DNA from: Sphingobacterium sp. T2
GTDB taxonomy: Bacteria; Bacteroidota; Bacteroidia; Sphingobacteriales; Sphingobacteriaceae
Length of the DNA: 52,447 bases
Reading direction: 5' to 3'
NCBI RefSeq assembly: GCF_000814685.1
Contig: NZ_JXAC01000081.1
Span: forward strand, 1-52,447
This document shows, piece by piece, positions 8,171-17,587 of this stretch (position 1 is its first letter; the number at the start of each line of letters is the position of its first letter). The notes under the pieces were generated by a model. That model was not told where the DNA came from. It saw only the letters and a program-made list of their open reading frames with translations, and made no database searches. The translations under genes and the position numbers were made by a program.

Positions 8171-10428
8171 ATGGAACATTTTCTTTATTTGGTAATCATT
8201 ACTTTAGCGGTATTGGCCATCATAGACCTGATGGTCGGCGTGAGCAATGATGCTGTAAACTTCCTGAACTCCGGTTTGGGTTCCAAAGCTCTTTCATTCC
8301 GCACCATCATGATCCTAGCAACAGCGGGAATACTATTTGGTGCCGTATTTTCCAGTGGTATGATGGAAATTGCCCGTAGCGGCATTTATGTTCCCAGCAT
8401 GTTCTCCTTCAATGATGTCATTGTCATCTTTTTAGCGGTGATGATGACAGATATTATCCTGCTGGACATTTTCAACTATTTCGGACTTCCAACCTCTACC
8501 ACCGTTTCCATAGTGTTTGAGTTATTAGGTGGAGCGGTCAGCCTAGCCGTCTATAAGATCGTTACCAACAATGACAGCTGGACGACCCTGCCCAATTATA
8601 TAAATACGGAGAAAGCATCGGAAATAGTCGTCAGTATATTGCTGTCGGTAGCCATCTCCTTCACCTTGGGGATGATTATTCAATATCTCTCTCGTGTCAT
8701 TTTCACCTTTCAATTCGACAAGAGAGATAAAAAAATTCGGTTCTTTTTTCGGGGGGATTGCATTGGCGTTGATTTCTTATTTTATCCTCATCAAAGGATT
8801 AAAATCTGTAAGTTTTATTAGCCAGGACGCCCAGGTCTGGATTCATGAGCACGAGCTTATGCTTTTAGGCGGTAGCTTTATATTCTTCATCATACTAAGT
8901 TTTGTTTTTATCAAACTTCAATTAAATATCTTCAAAATCATTATCGGCGTCGGCACGTTTGGTTTGGCTCTTTCTTTTGCCGGCAATGACTTGGTGAATT
9001 TTATAGGGGTTCCCATAGCAGCCATTCAATCTATAGAAATCTTCAAATCGTCGGGAGGAGATCCGAACACCTTTATGATGACTCCTCTTGCCTCTTCGGA
9101 TATAGTAGCCCCTATGTGGATACTTTTCATCAGTGGGCTTATAATGGTATTTACTTTGTGGACTTCCAAGAAGGCCAGAACCGTTATCGAGACGGAGATG
9201 AGCTTAAGCAGTCAAGATGCTTCTACCGAAAAGTTTGAGCCCAACCTACTGTCTAAATGGATAGTGCGCTTCTTTGTCAATTTGGGAAATCTACTTTCGT
9301 ACATTGTCCCTCGTTCCTTGCAAGTAAAATTAGACAGACGTTTCGACAAAGTTACCTCCATAGAAAAAACATCTTCTGATGCTCCCATGTTTGACATGGT
9401 ACGTGCTTCAGTAAATCTTACTGTGGCCAGCAGTCTTATCGCCTTAGGAACCTCTCTTAAGCTTCCTCTGTCAACGACGTATGTAACGTTTATGGTAGCT
9501 ATGGGTACGGCCTTTGCGGACCGTGCGTGGGACCGTGAGTCCGCCGTTTATAGGGTTTCAGGTGTGTTTCATGTCATCGGTGGATGGTTTGTTACGGCAG
9601 GATGTGCTTTCTTAGGCGCTTTCATCATCGCTTATCTTCTCAAGATCGGAGGCATAATAAGTTTTGTCTTGGCATTGATAGCCTTGGCTATTCTATTGCT
9701 TCAGAATGCTCGAAGTCATCGCCGTAAGATTGCAGAACAAGCAACAAAAAAGTTGCAGCTGGAAAAATCAGATATCCGTTCGCTGCAACAGGTTACGGAA
9801 GCTAGCGCCACGCAAATTGCAGAGGTCATAGCCAAAACCAACCTTTTTTATCAAAGTGTCATTGACGACCTTGTAAAAATGGACCTTACCAACTTGGCAA
9901 ACCATAAAAAGCTGATCAAGAAATTAAACAAGGAGTTGGACTCTACCAACGACAATCTTTATAAGTTTATCCGTAACCTAGACGATACTTCTGCCAAGGC
10001 AAGCCGCTACTACATCATCTCTTTGGGGTACTTACAGGATATTGTGGAAAATCTCTATAACATCGGCAGCAATGCCCACAATCATGTGGACAACAATCAC
10101 AAACCACTCCGTGAATCCAAAGGAAAACACTTGTTTCTCGTGGGCGCACAGCTCAGTGATTGGTATGCTGAGATATACAACATGTATAAGCGTTTAGATT
10201 TTACCAATATAGACACCGTCATCAAAAAAACGCGACAAGATACAGCAGACGATAAATACCCTTATGGATCAGGAAATAGAATATATACGCACTAGCGACA
10301 CAAGTCCTAAAAATACCAAACTCTATTTCGCCATATTGCTGGAAACAAACGAAATGATAAGCTCTACCTTCAAACTTTTGCGCTTGCATAAGGAATTCCT
10401 AGAATTCAAAAGAGCCAACAGCAACTGA
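8171..10428 (+). CDS. Inorganic phosphate (PiT) permease with C-terminal PhoU-like domain, two frameshifts
   Basis: A PiT-family low-affinity phosphate transporter of about 752 residues. The N-terminal repeat has VGVSNDAVNFLNS and GLPTSTTVS; the second repeat has SFAGNDLVNFIG and LPLSTTYVTF. These paired ND and PTSTT-type signatures define the family. About 500 residues of membrane domain are followed by some 240 hydrophilic helical residues resembling a PhoU-like regulatory tail. There are two breaks. A 7-A run at 8729-8735 should be 6 A, giving KKFGSFFGGIALALISY. CCC at 10259-10261 should be CC, which extends the protein through EIEYIRTSDTSPKN to a TGA at 10426-10428. Both are probable consensus errors. 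Confidence 0.9.
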
Positions 10429-10452
10429 TAATCCATACACATACACTATCGA

Positions 10453-10493
10453 ACCGCATTATTTCAGAGAGAAATAATGCGGTTTTTCTTTTT
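10453..10493 (+). terminator. Terminator after the phosphate permease gene
   Basis: The 13-base arms ACCGCATTATTTC and GAAATAATGCGGT enclose an AGAGA loop, followed by a T-rich tract. Confidence 0.9.
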
Positions 10494-10621
10494 CGTTAAG
10501 TCTTAAGTTACATCTTGACAATATTTATTTAGATTATTAATTTGGAGACTTGTTAATCAAATTTAGACTTAACAACATTTTTTAAACGGTATTAGTTTGG
10601 ACTATTAATTCAGTTTAGATT

Positions 10622-11479
10622 ATGTTAACCCAGTTATCAAACTTAAAGAACTATCGAATCATTAGAGCTTTATTCGTCTTAGTATGTCTTGTTTTGGGTG
10701 TTTCGGCACACACCTTAGCTCAGAATCAAAACAAAAAGAAAAGTGCTTTTACATCACGCTTACTCAATGTTGCCGGTACGACCAATGAAACTTTCCGGTA
10801 TAATAGCACATTGACCAACGGTAAGCCTTTTACGCAAAACTACAGCCTCTCGGCGAAGCTTCCGGCAGGATGGCAGGTTATATTCCGTGCGGAAGGTGTT
10901 TCCGTTACAGCACTACAGGTAGATTCAAACGCTACCAAAGATATCACAATAGAAATTACATGCCCTGCCACTACTAAACCGGACACATACAAAATCCCGG
11001 TACAGGCTATTTCTTCTGCCGACACATTAACCTTGGACTTAGAAGCTGTGGTGCGCGGTTCTTATGGATTGGAAATCACCACACCTACAGGTCGTCTTAG
11101 CGACCAAATCGTAGCTGGGGGCAGCAAAGAAATATTATTGGAAGTAAAAAATACCGGAACACTTCCTCTAAACACATTGGAGCTTTCTTCACAACTACCT
11201 ACAAAATGGGAAACAAGCTTCTCGCCTAGCAATATTGAGCAGCTGCAGCCAGGACAAAAAGCAGACGTAAAGGTTACTTTGAAAGTTCCTGATAAGACCA
11301 TTGCCGGTGACTATGTATCGAAAATGATTGTGAGAACGAGCAATCATGAAACCACAGCAGAAGCAAGCATCCGTATTACGGTAAAAACTTCTATCCTTTC
11401 AGGATGGATTGGTATTCTGATCATCCTAGCTGCTGCAGGTTTAATTTATTATCTCATCCGCAAATACGGAAGAAGATAA
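10622..11479 (+). CDS. Exported, membrane-anchored NEW3-domain protein
   Basis: A 285-residue protein with a signal peptide (hydrophobic stretch at about residues 16-32 ending near AHTLAQ). Two beta-sandwich repeats of the NEW3 type (alpha-galactosidase-associated) follow: the first near residues 45-145 with KLPAGWQVIF, the second near 155-255 with ELSSQLPTKWETSF and GQKADVKVTLKVP. A C-terminal transmembrane helix (about 260-280) ends in a basic tail. It is thus anchored in the inner membrane with the sandwich domains in the periplasm. It precedes an ABC ATPase by 37 bases and an ABC-2 permease, so it probably serves as the periplasmic part of that transporter. The upstream region repeats a TTTAGA(C/T)T motif three times. 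Confidence 0.82.
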   Translation: MLTQLSNLKNYRIIRALFVLVCLVLGVSAHTLAQNQNKKKSAFTSRLLNVAGTTNETFRYNSTLTNGKPFTQNYSLSAKLPAGWQVIFRAEGVSVTALQVDSNATKDITIEITCPATTKPDTYKIPVQAISSADTLTLDLEAVVRGSYGLEITTPTGRLSDQIVAGGSKEILLEVKNTGTLPLNTLELSSQLPTKWETSFSPSNIEQLQPGQKADVKVTLKVPDKTIAGDYVSKMIVRTSNHETTAEASIRITVKTSILSGWIGILIILAAAGLIYYLIRKYGRR

Positions 11480-11516
11480 TATAAAACACATAGTCAAACT
11501 TAAAACCATATATCGC

Positions 11517-12497
11517 ATGAACAATCCTATCATTGAGTTGACGGATTTAACGAAGTGTTATGGGAAAAAGACCGCGGTCGACAGACTGAACCTTAAAATA
11601 TATTCCGGAGAAATATTTGGATTGCTGGGTCCTAACGGGGCGGGAAAGACAACCAGCATCTTGATGATGTTGGGGCTTACGGAGCCCACCTCTGGCACGG
11701 CCACCATTTGTGGTTACAATGCTACGCGCAATCCTTTGCAGGTTAAGAAGCTCGTAGGCTATCTACCAGACAATGTGGGGTTCTATCCAGACATGACCGC
11801 TGTAGAGAATCTATGCTTCATAGCTCAGCTGAACGGGTTAGCGGAAGAAGAAGCTAAAAAGTCTGCCAAGGAGCTTTTGGAAGTGGTAGGACTGGAAGCT
11901 AACAGCGACAGCAAAACTGGAACTTTCTCACGCGGGATGAAGCAACGATTAGGACTTGCGGAAGTGCTTATCAAGAAGCCTAAAGTGATAATTCTGGATG
12001 AGCCTACACTAGGAATAGACCCTAGCGGTGTCAACGAATTCTTGGAGCTTATCCAACGCCTAAGCCGTGAGCAAAAACTTACCGTATTGATGTCTTCACA
12101 TCATCTCCATCAGGTGCAGCGCGTATGCGACCGCGTAGGGATATTCGTAGACGGCAAGATGATCGTGGAAGGACCGATAGACTCGTTGGCACAAAAGCTA
12201 CAGATGCACGAAGGTTTCAAAACCGTAATTCAGCTTGCTAGTGAGATCGAAAACCCTACCGTACTTGAAAAAGCACTTCAGGATATTGAAGGATATAAAT
12301 CTTTATCGGTAAAGCAAGATACCCTGCATGTACTGGCATCTAAAGATATCACCGCGGAAGCAGTACGCGCTTTAGTATATCAAAATGCCAACATCGTTTC
12401 GGTACAAAGAAACGGATATTCCTTAGATGATATCTACAGCAAATATTTCGAAAGTAGTAATCAGAGAGAAGTGAAACATGAAAGAAAACGTAAATAA
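11517..12497 (+). CDS. ABC transporter ATP-binding protein (CcmA/NatA/NosF-like)
   Basis: A 326-residue cytoplasmic ATPase. Walker A is GPNGAGKTT at residues 38-46, the signature loop is FSRGMKQRLGLA, Walker B is VIILDEPTLGID, and the switch His follows in SSHHLHQ. The extra C-terminal domain of about 90 residues is normal for ATPases of ABC-2 exporters such as NatA, NosF and GldA. It lies between the NEW3 protein and the permease; its 3' end overlaps the permease start by 20 bases. The exported substrate is not evident. Confidence 0.9.
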   Translation: MNNPIIELTDLTKCYGKKTAVDRLNLKIYSGEIFGLLGPNGAGKTTSILMMLGLTEPTSGTATICGYNATRNPLQVKKLVGYLPDNVGFYPDMTAVENLCFIAQLNGLAEEEAKKSAKELLEVVGLEANSDSKTGTFSRGMKQRLGLAEVLIKKPKVIILDEPTLGIDPSGVNEFLELIQRLSREQKLTVLMSSHHLHQVQRVCDRVGIFVDGKMIVEGPIDSLAQKLQMHEGFKTVIQLASEIENPTVLEKALQDIEGYKSLSVKQDTLHVLASKDITAEAVRALVYQNANIVSVQRNGYSLDDIYSKYFESSNQREVKHERKRK

Positions 12498-13504
12498 TTT
12501 TTTTAAAAATATCTTCAACCCTGATGGGAGCTCTACGGGAAAATCGGCATTCCCTCCTACCCCCATGAAGGTGCTTATTCGCAAGGAAATAGGATCTCAT
12601 ATCCGTAGCTGGCGCTTTATTATCCTCATCGCACTTATCGTGCTTACCTTCGGTGCCTCCCTCTTCGTGTCCTTTTCGGGGCTAAGAGAAACTATCAACA
12701 ATGCCCAAGATCCGGATAGTGCTTTTGTATACCTAAAGCTCTTGACTACCAGCGATAACTCTATTCCTCCCTTTCATATATTCCTCAACTTCTTAGCTCC
12801 CTTACTGGGTATAGCCTTAGGATTTGATGCTATCAATTCTGAGCAGAATGGGGGGACGCTGACACGTCTTGTGGCACAACCGCTTTATCGTGACAACCTC
12901 ATTCTTAGTAAGTTCTTCGCTCCTCTTATTATCGTAAGTGTGCTTTTTACTTCACTATGTATGCTTATGATAGGAGCCGGAATTATTACAACAGGAATTA
13001 ATATAGAATGGCAGGAAGTGGTCCGTATTAGTGGATTCATTATCATCAGCATCATCTATGTAGCTTTTTGGTTGAGTCTGTCGATACTGTTGTCCATAGT
13101 TTTCCGTTCAGGGAGCCACCTCTGCACTGACAGCGATAGGAATATGGTTATTCTTCACCGTATTCTTTCCTATAGTAATCAACCTTATCATACGACCTTT
13201 CATCCCAAATCCGAATTATATTTCGGAACAGGAATATTTAGCGTGGAATAACCTTATCTTGAATCTATTGCGTCTGTCGCCAAGCCAACTGTATACGGAT
13301 GCTACGACGACAATTCTGATGCCTTCCGTACGAAGCCTTGGCCCTGTATCAATAGAACAAATGATAGGTGCTATACCTTCACCGCTTTCGTTCAAAGACA
13401 GCCTGATGATTATATGGCCTCAGCTGACAGGAATTACAGCAGCCATGATGGTGTGCTTTGCGCTGTCCTACTTCGTATTTATGCGAAGAGAAATACGTTG
13501 TTAA
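12478..13504 (+). CDS. ABC-2 type permease, one frameshift
   Basis: A reconstructed protein of about 342 residues with six or so hydrophobic segments, of the NosY/GldF-like ABC-2 family. The first helix is near residues 43-62, and the LAPLLGIALGFDAIN segment before EQNGGTLTRLVAQPLYRD is characteristic. The frame breaks at 13111-13113: TCAGGGAGCC should be TCAGGAGCC to give SGATSALTAIGIWLFF, which then continues in the second frame (PIVINLIIRPFIPNPNY) to the TAA at 13504. It overlaps the ATPase gene, completing a three-gene cassette with the NEW3 protein. A symmetric terminator follows. Confidence 0.85.
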
Positions 13505-13534
13505 GCAACTTTTCCTTTGGAAAATACTGTAAAT

Positions 13535-13566
13535 AAAAAAGCGATGAGTAATTCATCGCTTTTTTC
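13535..13566. terminator. Bidirectional terminator between the ABC cassette and atpG
   Basis: AAAAAAGCGATGA and TCATCGCTTTTTT form a 13-bp perfect stem around GTAAT, with T-tracts readable on both strands between two convergent operons. Confidence 0.9.
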
Positions 13567-13585
13567 ATATCTAAAATCATGACTA

Positions 13586-14464
13586 TTAACCATTTGAAAG
13601 TGCAGCTGCACCTGAAACGATCTCTGTAAGCTCCGTAGTAATGGCAGCCTGACGAGCTTGGTTGTATGAAAGCTTAAGCTGACGCAATAGATCTCCAGCA
13701 TTTTCTGTTGCTTTATCCATCGCAGTCATACGAGCACCATGCTCTGAAGCATTAGAATCCAATACGGCTTTATACAGCTGGATTTTAATAGCCTTAGGGA
13801 TCAATTCTTCAATGATTTTCTCTTTTGAAGGCTCAATGATATAATCCAACTCTACAGTATCTTCTTTCTTCTCTTCCGGCAATAGAGGTAACAGTTGCTC
13901 AGAAGTTAAAATCTGTACTGCAGCATTACGGAATTGGTTATAAACAACCTCTACACGGTCGAAAGTACCTTCTTTGAATTCTTGCATGATGAATTCAGTA
14001 ACCTGAGATACGTTTTCGAAGTTAAGGTTGTTTAACAGATCGTTATGATTACCGATAACGTTGTAATTACGTTTAGCGAAGTAATCGTGACCACGTTTAC
14101 CAATAGCGATGATGCTAACATCACCTTTTGAAAACTGATCCGCATATTTAGATGCGATCAAATTGTTGGTAGTTTTTATAACGTTGGTATTGAAAGCTCC
14201 GGCCAACCCTCTATTGGAAGTAATAACGACCAACAACACCTTGTTTGGTTCTCTATCCTGAGTATATGGAGAATCGTTACCTTCAACAGAAGCCGAAACT
14301 TGCGCAAGAATATCTCTTAACTTATTGGCATAAGGGCGCAACTGAATGATAGCATTCGTAGCACGCTTTAGTTTCGCTGCAGACACCATCTTCATGGCTT
14401 TAGTAATCTGCTGCGTTGATGTTACCGAGGTAATACGGTTTCTTACTTCTTTTAAATTTGCCAT
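13586..14464 (-). CDS. atpG: ATP synthase gamma subunit
   Basis: A 292-residue central-stalk subunit of the F1 part. The N-terminal helix MANLKEVRNRITSVTSTQQITKAMKMVSAAKL (family pattern) and the C-terminal helix SYNQARQAAITTELTEIV match the coiled-coil shaft, and DRRG-like SNRGLAGAFN is present in the middle. It is the last gene of the operon read from 19392 leftward. The 81-base gap to atpA holds a strong hairpin. No atpD or atpC follow; the operon ends at the terminator at 13535, so beta and epsilon must be encoded elsewhere, as is common in Bacteroidota. Confidence 0.96.
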   Translation of the reverse strand: MANLKEVRNRITSVTSTQQITKAMKMVSAAKLKRATNAIIQLRPYANKLRDILAQVSASVEGNDSPYTQDREPNKVLLVVITSNRGLAGAFNTNVIKTTNNLIASKYADQFSKGDVSIIAIGKRGHDYFAKRNYNVIGNHNDLLNNLNFENVSQVTEFIMQEFKEGTFDRVEVVYNQFRNAAVQILTSEQLLPLLPEEKKEDTVELDYIIEPSKEKIIEELIPKAIKIQLYKAVLDSNASEHGARMTAMDKATENAGDLLRQLKLSYNQARQAAITTELTEIVSGAAALSNG

Positions 14465-14487
14465 ATTTTAATAGAGATTTGAGTAAG

Positions 14488-14530
14488 GAGTATTGGTATT
14501 GAGTAAAAAGCTACTCTTTACTCAATACTC
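14488..14530. repeat. Intercistronic hairpin between atpA and atpG
   Basis: TTTACTCAATACTC (14517-14530) is the reverse complement of GAGTATTG..ATTGAGTAAA (14488-14507), the left arm carrying a 6-base duplication. The stem encloses a 9-base loop. There is no clean T-tract in the transcript direction, so it looks like an RNA-processing or stabilising hairpin and not a terminator. Confidence 0.65.
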
Positions 14531-14545
14531 TATACTCTTATCTAA

Positions 14546-16119
14546 TTAATATTTTGAAGCTAATTCTTTAGCTACTTTTTCTAATACTTCAGTTAACTCA
14601 TCCGAGAATTTACCAGCTTTTAGAGCTGCTAACACTTCAGGATGACGTTGCTCTAATTGCGTTAAGTATTCCTCTTCGAACTGACGTACTTTCTCTACAG
14701 GAACGTTACGCAATAAGCCTTTAGTACCAGCGTAGATGATAGCAACTTGCTTTTCTACAGGTACCGGAGAGAATTGACCTTGTTTCAAGATCTCTACGTT
14801 ACGTACCCCTTTATCCAATACCGCTTTTGTTGCTGCGTCCAAATCCGAACCGAATTTAGCGAACGCTTCCAACTCACGGAATTGCGCTTGGTCAAGTTTC
14901 AATGTACCGGCAACTTTCTTCATTGATTTGATTTGTGCGTTACCACCTACACGAGATACCGAGATACCTACGTTGATCGCAGGGCGGATACCGGCATTGA
15001 ACAAGTTAGACTCTAAGAAGATCTGACCGTCAGTGATGGAAATCACGTTTGTAGGGATATAGGCTGATACGTCTCCCGCCTGAGTTTCGATGATCGGCAA
15101 CGCTGTCAATGAACCACCACCTTTTACCAAGTGTTTGATAGACTCAGGCAAGTCGTTCATATTGCGAGCAATCTCATCCGATGAGTTGATTTTCGCTGCA
15201 CGCTCTAATAGACGAGAGTGTAGGTAGAATACGTCACCAGGATAAGCTTCACGGCCAGGAGGACGTCTCAACAACAAAGACACCTCACGGTAAGCTACCG
15301 CTTGTTTTGATAAGTCATCATACACGATCAATGCAGGACGACCTGTATCGCGGAAGAACTCACCGATAGCAGCACCTGCCATTGGAGCGTAGAATTGAAG
15401 TGGAGCTGGATCAGAAGCTGAAGCAGACACTACAATAGTGTACGCCATAGCCCCTTTTTCTTCAAGGTACGTACGATGTTTGCTACAGTAGAGTTTTTCT
15501 GACCTACAGCTACATATATACAATATACTGGATTACCAGCATCGTAGAATTCTTTCTGGTTGATGATAGTGTCGATACATACCGCAGTTTTACCAGTTTG
15601 ACGGTCACCGATCACTAACTCACGTTGACCACGGCCGATAGGAATCATAGCATCAATCGCTTTGATACCTGTTTGCAAAGGCTCATTTACCGGCTGACGA
15701 AAGATTACACCCGGAGCTTTACGCTCAATAGGCATTTCATATGTCTCACCAGTGATAGGTCCTTTACCATCGATTGGTTGACCCAAAGTGTTTACAACAC
15801 GACCAAGCATACCCTCACCTACCTTAATAGATGCGATACGGTTAGTACGTTTGATGGTATCTCCTTCTTTAATTTCATCAGAAGGACCCAAAAGAACAAC
15901 ACCTACGTTGTCTTCTTCTAAGTTTAATACAATACCTTGCAATCCATTTTCGAATTCAACCAACTCACCTGATTGAACCTTTGTTAAGCCGTAAACGCGA
16001 GCGATACCGTCTCCGACTGTAAGCACGGTACCTACTTCCTCTAGTTCGGCCTCTGACTTAAAGCCTGACAATTGCTCTCTAAGAATTGCCGAAACTTCAT
16101 CTGGTCTTACCTCTATCAT
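14546..16119 (-). CDS. atpA: ATP synthase alpha subunit, one frameshift
   Basis: The non-catalytic nucleotide-binding subunit of F1, about 525 residues when reconstructed. The N-terminus [17 protein letters not shown], the P-loop [15 protein letters not shown] (about residue 170) and the later [17 protein letters not shown] and [11 protein letters not shown] regions are typical. The frame breaks at about 15463: on the coding strand ACCTTGAAGAAAAAGG should be ACCTTGGAAGAAAAAGG, giving [14 protein letters not shown], so one G is missing. An intact gene is expected because the rest of the operon is intact. It lies 54 bases after atpH. Confidence 0.95.
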
Positions 16120-16173
16120 TTTACTTCGTATAAGGGGTTTTAGATTCTATTACTTTACTGAAAGTCAGGTTGC

Positions 16174-16719
16174 TTATATACCTTGACTAATGAAATGTCT
16201 TTCTAATTTTCTCAATTTGCCGGCAACGCTTTCATCCAGCTGTCTGTCACCAACTTTAATGATAAAACCACCGATCAAAGAGCTGTCTACCTTATTTGTC
16301 AAGACAACACTAGCATTGATTTGTTCGGCAATTTTATTACCTAAAGTTTGGATATTCTCTGAAGACAATGGCTGTGCCGATATTACTTCAGCTTTTACGA
16401 TACCTTTCAGCTCATTGTACTGACGTACAAACTCCAAAGTGGTATCGAAGATAATGTTACCACGTCCTTTGCGGACCATGATGTTGAAGAAACTGGAAAC
16501 CTCAGGGCTTACCTTTCCTTCAAATATAGCTTTTAAGATATTTTGCTTCTTGTCTAACTTGATGATAGGATTAGCCAATATAGCTCTCAATTCCGAATTT
16601 GACTTGATTACTTTGGCAACCTCCTCCATTTCGGATTTCACCTGCTCTAATATCCCTTTCTCCTGCGCCAAATCCAAAATAGATTTAGCATATCGTGAAG
16701 CAACTTTGAATACTGACAT
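16174..16719 (-). CDS. atpH: ATP synthase delta subunit (OSCP)
   Basis: A 181-residue peripheral-stalk subunit linking F1 to the b dimer. The N-terminus VASRYAKSILDLAQEKGIL matches the helical domain of OSCP/delta, and the C-terminal IGGFIIKVGDRQLDESVAGKL matches the conserved end. It lies 30 bases downstream of atpF in the same operon. Confidence 0.94.
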   Translation of the reverse strand: MSVFKVASRYAKSILDLAQEKGILEQVKSEMEEVAKVIKSNSELRAILANPIIKLDKKQNILKAIFEGKVSPEVSSFFNIMVRKGRGNIIFDTTLEFVRQYNELKGIVKAEVISAQPLSSENIQTLGNKIAEQINASVVLTNKVDSSLIGGFIIKVGDRQLDESVAGKLRKLERHFISQGI

Positions 16720-16749
16720 ATCTGTGCGTTAAATTTGAGTAACCAATTA

Positions 16750-17250
16750 TTAGTTAAGTTTTACATCTTTCAACAAGTCCGCTACATAAGCTTCTTGTTT
16801 TGCTTGGTCTTCAAATTCTTTTGTCAAAACTTTACGAGCGATTTCCAAGGACAAGGTAGAAACTTGATTTTTTACCTCTGCCAACGCTTTCAACTTTTGA
16901 TCTTCGATTTCACGTTTAGCAGCCTCGATCAATTTTGCACCTTCAGCTTGTGCAGTTTCTTTTGCTTCAGCAACGATCTTGTCTTTAAGTACTTTTGCTT
17001 CTTTCAAGATAGCGTCACGCTCTTCACGGGCTTCTTTCAATAATTGCTCATTTTCGTTTGTCAAACGTGCCATTTCTAACTTAGCTTTCTCAGCAGAAGC
17101 TAAAGCGTCAGAAATACCTTTCTCACGTTCTTCCAAAGCATTCACGATCGGCTTCCAAGCAAATTTTCCTAAGATGAAAATAACAATCAATAAAATGATT
17201 AGTTGCCAAAAGAACAAACCGTATGAGAACTGATTAAGTAATGCTTCCAT
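16750..17250 (-). CDS. atpF: ATP synthase b subunit
   Basis: A 166-residue peripheral-stalk subunit. A single N-terminal membrane helix (about residues 10-28, LFFWQLIILLIVIFILGKF) is followed by a long charged coiled coil with the conserved PIVNALEEREKGISDAL start. It follows atpE after a 111-base gap that contains a hairpin at 17306-17340. Confidence 0.95.
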   Translation of the reverse strand: MEALLNQFSYGLFFWQLIILLIVIFILGKFAWKPIVNALEEREKGISDALASAEKAKLEMARLTNENEQLLKEAREERDAILKEAKVLKDKIVAEAKETAQAEGAKLIEAAKREIEDQKLKALAEVKNQVSTLSLEIARKVLTKEFEDQAKQEAYVADLLKDVKLN

Positions 17251-17305
17251 TATATCTACTTATAAAATATGTTTCTATTTTCCTTCTAAATTTTTTGTCG
17301 TTTAA

Positions 17306-17340
17306 AACATGACTTACAACCAACCGTTGCAAGTCATGTT
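17306..17340. repeat. Intercistronic hairpin between atpE and atpF
   Basis: Perfect 10-base arms AACATGACTT (17306-17315) and AAGTCATGTT (17331-17340), with a second possible CAAC/GTTG pairing in the loop. It lies directly downstream of atpE in the transcript (minus strand), with no strong T-tract. Confidence 0.7.
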
Positions 17341-17361
17341 TAGTTCTTCTGATCAATTGGA

Positions 17362-17556
<195 letters not shown>

Positions 17557-17587
17557 TTATTTATAGAATTTAACAAAAAATTTCCAA

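Noticed and set aside
8725-8740. A7 slippery run in the phosphate permease as a programmed frameshift
   Set aside because: Similar breaks occur in unrelated genes, including runs with no slippery heptamer; a uniform error process explains all of them better.
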